Shown here: piece after piece, positions 15,968-23,568 of the stretch | Position numbering within the stretch: the first letter of the stretch is position 1 | Layout of the letters: every line of letters begins with the position of its first letter | From: Pedobacter metabolipauper | GTDB lineage: Bacteria; Bacteroidota; Bacteroidia; Sphingobacteriales; Sphingobacteriaceae | Direction: 5' to 3' | DNA: 64,000 bases | Assembly (NCBI RefSeq): GCF_004362715.1 | Contig: NZ_SNYC01000003.1 | Coordinates: forward strand, 124,001-188,000 | Translations under genes and position numbers: made by a program | Notes under the pieces: model-generated | What the model was told of the DNA's origin: nothing | Database searches by the model: none | The model's input: only the letters and a program-made list of their open reading frames with translations

Positions 15968-16780
15968 ATGAATAAGACCGTATTAATAACAGGAGCATCA
16001 TCAGGATTTGGAAAGGCAACCGTTAAATTATTTCATAACAAGGGTTGGAACGTAATTGCTACTATGCGTTCACCTGAAAAAGAAAACGAATTATCCGCGC
16101 TTGATAAGGTACTGGTTACCCAATTGGATGTTACCAGTAATCAAACCATACAAAATGCCATTCAAGAAGGTATAGCAAAATTCGGGCACATTGATGTGCT
16201 GGTAAACAATGCCGGATACGGTGCAATGGGCGCACTGGAAGCTGCCAGTGAAGAAGAAGTGAAAAAGCAATTTGATGTCAACTTTTTTGGACTAATAGCC
16301 GTAACAAAGGCCGTTTTGCCAGGGATGCGCCAGCAAAGATCAGGTATCATAATCAATGTTTCTTCTGTTGGCGGAAGGATCACTTTCCCGTTTGCCTCTC
16401 TTTACCATGCAACCAAATTCGCAGTAGAAGGTTTAACGGAATCTATGCAGTACGAATTGAATCCATTAGGCATCCAATTAAAGGTCATTGAACCGGGTGG
16501 TTACAGGACTGAGTTTGCCGGCCGTTCCATGTCTATTTTTGGAGGTAATGGAATGGAAGATTATCAACCTGGATTTGATCAGTTCATGAATATGTTTGAG
16601 CACTGGCCGATGTCTGAAGATCTTAGTGAAGTGGCCAGTGCCATTTATGAAGCCGCTACAGATGGAACAGAAAAATTGCGTTATCCTGTTGGCCATGATG
16701 CCGTACAATTGATCGGGACCAGACACCAAATGGATGATGTTGATTTTAAGAAAATGATGGTGGCCCAAATGGGCATGTAA
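15968..16780 (+). CDS. Short-chain dehydrogenase followed by an AraC gene
   Basis: 270 residues. TGASSGFG at 8-15, NNAG at 80-83, Ser132-Ser133 in NVSSVGG, and YHATK with Tyr146 and Lys150. A classical SDR, closely similar in plan to the 9125-9988 enzyme (both have the G(A/T)xSGFG loop and a long C-terminal segment). The perfect terminator after the stop separates it from the AraC gene, which lies 63 bases further on. The substrate is unknown. Confidence 0.88.
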   Translation: MNKTVLITGASSGFGKATVKLFHNKGWNVIATMRSPEKENELSALDKVLVTQLDVTSNQTIQNAIQEGIAKFGHIDVLVNNAGYGAMGALEAASEEEVKKQFDVNFFGLIAVTKAVLPGMRQQRSGIIINVSSVGGRITFPFASLYHATKFAVEGLTESMQYELNPLGIQLKVIEPGGYRTEFAGRSMSIFGGNGMEDYQPGFDQFMNMFEHWPMSEDLSEVASAIYEAATDGTEKLRYPVGHDAVQLIGTRHQMDDVDFKKMMVAQMGM

Positions 16781-16816
16781 AAAATATGGCTGCCCAATTT
16801 AGGCAGCCATATTTTT
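16780..16816 (+). terminator. Perfect 15-bp terminator hairpin
   Basis: AAAAATATGGCTGCC (16780-16794) and GGCAGCCATATTTTT (16802-16816) pair without mismatch around a seven-base loop. It overlaps the last base of the SDR stop codon, so termination would be very close to the coding end. Confidence 0.88.
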
Positions 16817-16843
16817 ATACTAACTTTAAAACAGAATCATAAC

Positions 16844-17746
16844 ATGTCTCCAAAGTACCACGACCTTCAATCAATCAGTGACCTGCACAAGCTGGTCAAC
16901 TATTCCCCACCAAAACACCCGTTGATCAGTGTGATTGATCACAAAGACTTTTACGCAAAGCGACCTGCAGAGGAAGCGCTGTACCGGTTTGGGTTTTATA
17001 CCATTTCCTGCAAAAAGATGGAAGGCATGTTGAAGTATGGCAAGGGATATTACGACTTTAGTGAAGGATCCTTGCTGTTTACCGCCCCGGATCAGGTAAT
17101 CGCTCCAGGTTTAGATGTGACTGTTGAAGAGGGCTGGGCGCTGTTTATTCATCCGGATCTGATCCATGGAACTGATCTCGCGAAGAAGATGCATCAGTAT
17201 TCCTTTTTTAATTATGAAGCCAATGAAGCCCTGCACATTTCGGAGGAAGAAAAACTAACCATTGAAGATGGTATAGCGAAAATTGAAAGAGAATATTCAC
17301 AAAATATAGATAAGCATTCGCAAGGCCTGATTGTAAGTAATATAGAACTCCTGCTAAATTACTGCAATCGTTTTTACGACCGGCAATTCTATACCAGGGC
17401 AAAAGTTAACTCAGACGTTGTGCAGCAGTTTGAAAAGTTGCTGAATGATTACTTCTCGCAATCTTCTCTGATTGATGTTGGGTTGCCAAATGTTAAATAT
17501 TTTGCTTCACAACTTCATCTTTCCCCCAACTATCTGACAGATCTGCTGAACAAATTCACAGGCAAAAGTACGCAAGAGCACATACACCATGCGCTCATAG
17601 ATAAAGCCAAAACGTTGTTGTGGAGTACAGATCATACCATCAGTGAGATTGCCTATGGGTTGGGATTTGATCATCCTTCACATTTTACCAAGATCTTTAA
17701 ATCAAAAACAGGGAAATCTCCCAGCGAATACAGACACCTCAATTGA
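16844..17746 (+). CDS. AraC-family transcriptional regulator with cupin-like N-domain
   Basis: 300 residues. The C-terminal double helix-turn-helix is clear: VKYFASQLHLSPNYLTDLLN and HTISEIAYGLGFDHPSHFTK, ending in GKSPSEYR. The N-terminal part (about 30-140) contains the segment LLFTAPDQVIAPG and looks like the cupin-type sensor of many Bacteroidota AraC proteins. It follows the SDR gene on the same strand, behind a terminator, and probably has its own promoter. Likely target: the adjacent SDR. Confidence 0.9.
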   Translation: MSPKYHDLQSISDLHKLVNYSPPKHPLISVIDHKDFYAKRPAEEALYRFGFYTISCKKMEGMLKYGKGYYDFSEGSLLFTAPDQVIAPGLDVTVEEGWALFIHPDLIHGTDLAKKMHQYSFFNYEANEALHISEEEKLTIEDGIAKIEREYSQNIDKHSQGLIVSNIELLLNYCNRFYDRQFYTRAKVNSDVVQQFEKLLNDYFSQSSLIDVGLPNVKYFASQLHLSPNYLTDLLNKFTGKSTQEHIHHALIDKAKTLLWSTDHTISEIAYGLGFDHPSHFTKIFKSKTGKSPSEYRHLN

Positions 17747-17814
17747 TCTGGTTATATGATGGTGTACCAGCATTATTATCTTTGCCGGTAGCCAGCCTGG
17801 ATTGAATAAAAATG

Positions 17815-19212
17815 TTAAACATCAGGAAGAAGCATGATCAACATTTGGTATTCCAGAAATACATTGTACAGCAAGCCAAATAGTAAACAATACCACAACA
17901 GATCAATTTGCTTTCTCAATTTAATCCAGGCTACGATTATAATAAACAGTGGGAGCGTAACGATATAAATGAGAAAGATGTTAAAAATAAAATCGAAAGT
18001 TTCGGTATAATGGTCTGTGATGAATACGGCAATGCCGATATGCATTAGCCAGACAAAGAAGGGAAGGATAAAGCATAAAAGATATTTCCAGACCAGTTTT
18101 ATTTTCAATACTTCCGGATAGGCAGCACGATAGTTTCTGATGATCAGTACAATCATCAACACCGCGAGGGCCGTCAAAACTCCAAGCTGAATATACTTTA
18201 AAGTAATTGTATCTGCCCGGGTATTAATCCTGTTGGAAGAAATCAGCTTGTCAGTATCAAATTTCTGAATTTGAGTTCTTTCACCATTAACAAATGTCTT
18301 TTTAATAACGGTAGTGCTTGCTGTATCCAGATAAGTCCATACAGAATCTTCAATTCCATTTTTATAAAAACCTGTTATAAGTAAGTGATTTCCACTTTTC
18401 CTAATAAATTTACCATCCAAACGCGCTCCCTTAAATCGGAGTAAGTCCTGGTAACCTGGTGTTCTTAGCGTGAGAAAAGTAATCTTATCAAACGGCATTT
18501 CGCCTTGAATGGCGGGCATCTGTATGGGTATGTCCTTATCTATTTCTGTAAGGAAAAGGTTTTTATTGTAGTCATCTGATTTAACAGGCCGTTTGGTGGT
18601 TGTTATTTGATTAACTTCAACCACAGTTAGCGAATCAAAGCGATGGATAGTATATTCACCTTCATAGTCATTTGAATCCAGTAAAGCCTTTGAGTTAAAG
18701 AGTACGTACTGTGGTTGATCGAAAGTTTGAACATATCTTGGCATGCTAGTCGCACAAAATGCAAAAAGTACCACTATCGAAATCACATAGGGATGGATGA
18801 ATTTGAGGTAAGGGGTAAAATCAATTGCTGTAATACGACGATTTACACTGTACCAGGCCAGTGGCAGAATGACCATAGCCACTAGATCAGTAGGGTCCAC
18901 TATTCGTTGAACAGGCCAGAAATGAGCGCTGAAAAAATCAATAAATGTAGTAGCACAATCACTTTTCCAATAGGTAAACAATAGTCCGGTGAGGAAAAAT
19001 ATGAGCAACTTACGTTTAGGAAGTAAAGCCGACCAAAAAATAGGAAAGATAAATAACCCGCAAAAATCCGACAGTTTTCCTGTAAGAGTATTATGAAAAG
19101 CTCCTTTCAGGTAAAAATCGTTGACCATGAGCAGTAAAAGACAAGTGATGAAAGGTAAGGTAGTTAGCGGTTTTAATTGATTGGACATACGCATACTTAA
19201 TTGGCTTTTCAA
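17815..19212 (-). CDS. Multi-pass membrane protein, unknown
   Basis: 465 residues; the start may be at the second or third Met (MRMSNQ, residues 7 or 9). The N-terminal 150 residues hold four or so membrane segments with the block VNDFYLKGAFHNTLTGKLSD followed by FCGLFIFPIFW. I recall the pattern ND..LK..FHN.LTGKLSD..GLF.FP.F in uncharacterised membrane proteins of several phyla. A periplasmic stretch of about 200 residues follows, and three to four membrane segments close the protein. No enzyme motif is evident. It is convergent with the AraC gene and stands alone. Confidence 0.7.
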   Translation of the reverse strand: MKSQLSMRMSNQLKPLTTLPFITCLLLLMVNDFYLKGAFHNTLTGKLSDFCGLFIFPIFWSALLPKRKLLIFFLTGLLFTYWKSDCATTFIDFFSAHFWPVQRIVDPTDLVAMVILPLAWYSVNRRITAIDFTPYLKFIHPYVISIVVLFAFCATSMPRYVQTFDQPQYVLFNSKALLDSNDYEGEYTIHRFDSLTVVEVNQITTTKRPVKSDDYNKNLFLTEIDKDIPIQMPAIQGEMPFDKITFLTLRTPGYQDLLRFKGARLDGKFIRKSGNHLLITGFYKNGIEDSVWTYLDTASTTVIKKTFVNGERTQIQKFDTDKLISSNRINTRADTITLKYIQLGVLTALAVLMIVLIIRNYRAAYPEVLKIKLVWKYLLCFILPFFVWLMHIGIAVFITDHYTETFDFIFNIFLIYIVTLPLFIIIVAWIKLRKQIDLLWYCLLFGLLYNVFLEYQMLIMLLPDV

Positions 19213-19475
19213 TTGATACCGAAAAATAACTTTGGTAACCCATTTTATCAGTATCCTTCATTTTATCCTGGTAATAGTGAAATTATAAAACAAATGGTCT
19301 GAAAATTAGGTTCAATAAACTAAGAAAACTACCAGCCATCGATGCAAACCTAACACTTCCGGTTACTACTCTTGAAATATTTAAATGAGGCACAATATTT
19401 TGATTTTGAGAGAAAACGTGTGGAAGGGTATGAGAATATGAAGAAATCAACCAAATAATAGATACTTAAAGACTT

Positions 19476-20267
19476 ATGAGAATAGAACTTCGAAAATCAA
19501 CCTTAATATTATTGATGATGCTGGCATCAGCATCGCTTTACGCACAACTGCCGGAAGAAATACAGTGGAAATATCTGGTTAAAACTTACACGCCTGATAG
19601 TAGCCAAATGGTGCTTAGTCTGAACGGAAAACCACTGGATGGGAAATACAAAATCCCATTGGATGAGAATAGTTTTGCCTTATACACGATAAAAGACGGG
19701 ATGATTAACGGGCAGGCCTTTTGGTATTCCAATGGTGGTCATTTAGAAGGTAAGCTCTATTACAAAAAGGGTGTAAGGGATGGCGTGAAAGAGAATTATG
19801 ATAGCGATGGTAAGGTTTGGCTGCGCCAGGAATATAAAGATGGTAAGCAGCACGGCATTAATGAAATGTACGGTAATGGAAAGCTTGTCAATAAAACTGA
19901 ATACAAAAATGGGAAGAAACATGGCTGGCATTACTCATACACGGATGAAAGGGTTACAACCGAGAGTTATTATGAAGATGGCATGCAGAATGGAGCTTAC
20001 AAAAGTTACATGAGGGATGGTAAGCTTTCTATAGAAGCAAACTATAAAGATGATCAAAGACATGGCTTAACAACCATGTACGCAAATGGAGTCAAAAATA
20101 TGGACTTTAACTATGAAAATGGCCAAAAGAATGGAGTTTCACATATGTACAAGCCTGATGGAAGCGTTATTTTTGAAAGCTATTATGTACTCGATAAAAA
20201 AGTAAGCAAGGCTGATTTTGAGAAATATCAGGAAGATTTAAAAAGGAAAACGGGAAAGAAATTGTAA
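19476..20267 (+). CDS. YwqK-type / MORN-variant repeat protein, secreted
   Basis: 263 residues with a signal peptide (LILLMMLASASLYAQ, cut near residue 23). The body from about residue 70 is a row of seven or so 20-23-residue repeats of the type YxNGKxxGxxxxYYxDGxL. This is the MORN-variant repeat also annotated as toxin-antitoxin system YwqK family antitoxin. The antitoxin label comes from one Bacillus case; a secreted repeat protein with no toxin next to it is more likely a structural or binding protein in the periplasm or on the surface. A hairpin follows about 90 bases downstream. Confidence 0.8.
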   Translation: MRIELRKSTLILLMMLASASLYAQLPEEIQWKYLVKTYTPDSSQMVLSLNGKPLDGKYKIPLDENSFALYTIKDGMINGQAFWYSNGGHLEGKLYYKKGVRDGVKENYDSDGKVWLRQEYKDGKQHGINEMYGNGKLVNKTEYKNGKKHGWHYSYTDERVTTESYYEDGMQNGAYKSYMRDGKLSIEANYKDDQRHGLTTMYANGVKNMDFNYENGQKNGVSHMYKPDGSVIFESYYVLDKKVSKADFEKYQEDLKRKTGKKL

Positions 20268-20357
20268 GAACAAATTGTGGAATTTGAACTGATTAACTCG
20301 TTTTTGAAAAAATAATTTATGAGGAATACCTTGGTTCTGTAATATCTGATCATATAT

Positions 20358-20384
20358 AAACTATTAATCGGTAATTAATAGTTT
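20358..20384. terminator. AT-rich perfect 11-bp hairpin between YwqK and AIM24 genes
   Basis: AAACTATTAAT (20358-20368) and ATTAATAGTTT (20374-20384) are perfect inverted copies around CGGTA. It may be a weak terminator of the YwqK gene or an operator of the AIM24 gene, which starts 47 bases later. There is no clear T-run, so the role is open. Confidence 0.4.
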
Positions 20385-20431
20385 GAAATTTATATATTTA
20401 TCTAACTTATGAATTAAATTAATAATTAACG

Positions 20432-21133
20432 ATGGACAAAAGAGAGTACACGCTCAACGAATTTATTCTGGAAGCAGCAGAAGATCCCAATGAAAATGAT
20501 TTCTTTGAATTAGAAAAACCAGCTTTACTGGAGGTCAACCTTAAAAACCAAAAGATCATGGCTAAGGCAGGATCAATGGTCGCCTACATTGGTAACATTG
20601 ATTTCAAAAGAGAAGGTATGTTAAGTAAAGGACTGGGTGGATTGCTGAAAAAAGCAATATCCGGCGAAGGTACCTCTTTAATGTACGCCACCGGAAGCGG
20701 AAAGTTGTATTTGGCCGATGAAGGTAAAAAGGTGAAAATTATAAAACTGCAGAATGAAGCCATCTTTGTAAACGGAAACGATGTTCTGGCAATGGAAGAA
20801 AGCATTACAAATGAGATCAAAATGCTAAAAAGCGTAGCAGGAATGATGTCTGGCGGTCTGTTCCAGGTAAGGCTTTCTGGATCTGGTTACATTGCGATCA
20901 CTACTCATGGAGAACCAATTCTACTTAAAGTAACTCCTGGTCAGCCCGTTTTTACCGATCCAAATGCGACCGTAGCATGGTCTGAGAACTTATCTCCACA
21001 AATAAAAACCAACTTAACCTTCGGCTCATTCATTGGCAGAGGTAGTGGCGAATCCTTTCAGCTCGAATTTATTGGCGAGGGATGGGTTTTGGTACAACCC
21101 TACGAAGAGGTAAAGTACGCGGCAAAATCTTAA
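20432..21133 (+). CDS. AIM24 family protein (DUF124/TIGR00266)
   Basis: 233 residues without signal peptide. The AIM24 tubby-like beta domain is recognised by AKAGSMVAYIGNIDFKREG, then GEGTSLMYATGSGKLYLAD, and the C-terminal ENLSPQIKTNLTFGSFIGRG, then GEGWVLVQPYEE. The family is present in bacteria, archaea and yeast mitochondria; the bacterial role is unknown. The length is normal. The first 30 residues (LNEFILEAAEDPNENDFFEL) are an acidic extension before the domain. It is followed by a very strong terminator and forms a single-gene unit. Confidence 0.88.
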   Translation: MDKREYTLNEFILEAAEDPNENDFFELEKPALLEVNLKNQKIMAKAGSMVAYIGNIDFKREGMLSKGLGGLLKKAISGEGTSLMYATGSGKLYLADEGKKVKIIKLQNEAIFVNGNDVLAMEESITNEIKMLKSVAGMMSGGLFQVRLSGSGYIAITTHGEPILLKVTPGQPVFTDPNATVAWSENLSPQIKTNLTFGSFIGRGSGESFQLEFIGEGWVLVQPYEEVKYAAKS

Positions 21134-21136
21134 GCT

Positions 21137-21177
21137 AAACAAAAGCGTTTCAGAATATTCTGGAACGCTTTTGTTTT
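21137..21177 (+). terminator. 19-bp terminator hairpin after AIM24
   Basis: AAACAAAAGCGTTTCAGAA (21137-21155) pairs with TTCTGGAACGCTTTTGTTT (21158-21176), with one wobble pair, and ends in TTTT. The stem starts four bases after the stop codon. Confidence 0.88.
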
Positions 21178-21361
21178 AAAATGATAAATATTAGAAAAAA
21201 CCCGCAACAGCATGTGGCTGGTTTTATTCTGTATGGGTGATTGATTCAATTAAAGCTTTATCGCAGTACAGGTGAGTACAGGATGGAAAATTGGTTTAAG
21301 CTTAATATTTTAGACTGAATAAGCGTTTCTTAAACCTGATAACCAATTTAACCAAATCAAT

Positions 21362-23497
21362 ATGCGATCCACTACTTCTATTAAACATGCTAAATGGTTT
21401 GCTAAAATCCTCCTGGTTTTTCTCTTCGCCGCTGTTACAGAAGATACACAGGCTGCTGGTTCTGATAAGATTGATCGTAAGGCGCTGGTAAGCCGTCACA
21501 ATATAACAATCACTGATAAAAATCTAAAAGGACCTACACAAGTCGGCAATGGCGAGTTCGCCTATGGCTTCGATATCACAGGCATGCAAACCTTTACTGC
21601 TGCCGGAAATACCATGTCCAACTGGGGATGGCATGAGTTTCCTCTGCCAACAGCCGAAAAACCTACTGACTTTAAAGGCGGTAATTGGGACACTCAGGGA
21701 AGAATGATCCGTTATGACGTGTTCAACCCTTCACAAAATAAATTAATGAACTGGATGTGGGGCAATCCTCAACGGCTAAATTTAGGCAGATTCGGACTGG
21801 TACTTAAAAAGAAAGACGGTTCGCAAGCGGTATTGGCAGATCTGCAAAATGCCATTCAGCAAGTTAACCTGTGGACAGGCATTGTAACAAGCACTTTTGA
21901 GCTGGAAGGTAAAAAGATCAAAGTAACTACAGTAGGAGATCCTAAGCTGGACGCAGTAGCTGTGAAAATAGAGGCGGATGAACTGGGTGATGGCCGTATA
22001 GGGGTTTTTGTAGAATTTCCATATGCTTCCAGAGGTGAATTTGGTAATGGCGCAGATTGGAATAATCAGGATAAGCACCAAACGGATGCCATCTTGAAAA
22101 GTGATCATGCCAGCTTTCACCGCAAACTGGATAACGCGGAATATGATGTGAAACTACAATGGAAAACTAGAGCGAGTATTAAAAACACCAGAACCCATCG
22201 ATATGAACTGACGCTTTCCGGAAATGAACCACTGGAAATTGGGATCTCATTTACTAAGATACCGGTTCAAACTGCATTGCCATCTTTCGATAAAACTCAG
22301 AATGAAAGCATTAAAAAATGGGAGAAGTTTTGGAACAGCGGTGGGGCAATAGATTTATCGGGCAGTAAAGATCCAAGGTGGAAGGAACTGGAACGCCGTA
22401 TTGTGCTGTCGCAATATACAATGGCGATGAATGAGGCTGGCTCACTGCCTCCGCAAGAGAGTGGCTTGGTGAATAATGGCTGGTATGGCAAGTTTCACTT
22501 TGAAATGATCTGGTGGCACAGTACACACTATGCGTTATGGAACCGCTGGTCGCTGGTTAATCCTGGCTTGGATGTTTATGCTGATCATTTGGAATCCTCA
22601 AAGGAAAGAGCAAAAAATCAAGGTTATGAAGGTGCACGATGGCCTAAAACGATTGGCGATAAGACCAGGTGGGAGTGGCCAAACGAAATCAATCCGCTAC
22701 TGATCTGGCAGCAGCCTCATCCCATTTTCTTTGCAGAACTGGATTACAGGGCACATCCAAATGCAAAGACATTGGCAAAATGGAAGGATATTGTCATGCA
22801 ATCGGCCGATTTTATGGCTTCTTACGCATTTCTTAATAAAGAACAGGACCGTTATATTTTGGGTTATCCGCTACAGGTTGTTTCTGAGAATGCCGACCCG
22901 CGTACTACTTATAACCCAACATTTGAACTGAGCTACTGGCGTACGGGCTTGCGACTGGCCCAGGAATGGAGAAAGCGGTTGGGCATAGAAGAAAACCTGA
23001 AGTATGCAGAGGTGCTGAATAAACTATCGCCACTTCCTGTAAAAGATGGTTTCTATGTGTCCTGGGAGAACATTAACGACATGTGGAAGAACTATACATT
23101 TGAACATCCTGCACTTATTGGCGCCTATGGTATGCTTCCCGGTGACGGTGTGGATACAGCGACGATGAAAAGAACGTTAAAGAAAGTAGGAGAAACCTGG
23201 AAATTTGACCACACCTGGGGTTGGGATTTTCCTATGCTGTCTATGTGTGCTGCCAGATTGGGAGCGGGTGATAAAGCCGTCGACTATTTATTAAACTACC
23301 CGGGTTTTAGACTCGAAGAACATGGTTTGGTAGATGGAGGTGGTCCATTTCCTTATTTTCCGGGTAATGGTGGTTTACTTTATGCTGTCGCTATGATGGC
23401 TGCCGGATGGGATGGTGCCCCCGGTGGCAATGCCCCCGGCTTCCCTAAAGATGGATCCTGGACCGTTAAATGGGAGGGATTGAAAAAGGCACTTTGA
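21362..23497 (+). CDS. Secreted six-hairpin glycosidase (GH65-like)
   Basis: 711 residues with a signal peptide (LLVFLFAAVTEDTQAA, cut near residue 32). Residues up to about 310 look like the beta-sandwich N-domain of six-hairpin glycosidases. The rest is an (alpha/alpha)6 barrel with aromatic substrate motifs such as KFHFEMIWWHSTHYALWNR, then GARWPK and a catalytic-acid candidate in NPTFELSYW. The closest architecture I can name is the GH65/GH95/GH63 clan-like group, often annotated only as glycoside hydrolase. The substrate is unknown. No SusC/D pair is near; a thioredoxin-like gene follows 71 bases later. Confidence is fair for the fold, low for the family. Confidence 0.6.
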   Translation: MRSTTSIKHAKWFAKILLVFLFAAVTEDTQAAGSDKIDRKALVSRHNITITDKNLKGPTQVGNGEFAYGFDITGMQTFTAAGNTMSNWGWHEFPLPTAEKPTDFKGGNWDTQGRMIRYDVFNPSQNKLMNWMWGNPQRLNLGRFGLVLKKKDGSQAVLADLQNAIQQVNLWTGIVTSTFELEGKKIKVTTVGDPKLDAVAVKIEADELGDGRIGVFVEFPYASRGEFGNGADWNNQDKHQTDAILKSDHASFHRKLDNAEYDVKLQWKTRASIKNTRTHRYELTLSGNEPLEIGISFTKIPVQTALPSFDKTQNESIKKWEKFWNSGGAIDLSGSKDPRWKELERRIVLSQYTMAMNEAGSLPPQESGLVNNGWYGKFHFEMIWWHSTHYALWNRWSLVNPGLDVYADHLESSKERAKNQGYEGARWPKTIGDKTRWEWPNEINPLLIWQQPHPIFFAELDYRAHPNAKTLAKWKDIVMQSADFMASYAFLNKEQDRYILGYPLQVVSENADPRTTYNPTFELSYWRTGLRLAQEWRKRLGIEENLKYAEVLNKLSPLPVKDGFYVSWENINDMWKNYTFEHPALIGAYGMLPGDGVDTATMKRTLKKVGETWKFDHTWGWDFPMLSMCAARLGAGDKAVDYLLNYPGFRLEEHGLVDGGGPFPYFPGNGGLLYAVAMMAAGWDGAPGGNAPGFPKDGSWTVKWEGLKKAL

Positions 23498-23568
23498 TAT
23501 TAAATCCCTTAAATAGCTATAAAACAGATCTTATTTCTCTATATTGGCTTACTACTTAACTCAAAATT

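Noticed and set aside
19476..20267. YwqK gene as part of a toxin-antitoxin pair
   Set aside because: The protein is secreted and no toxin-like gene is adjacent; the antitoxin name is inherited from one distant case.
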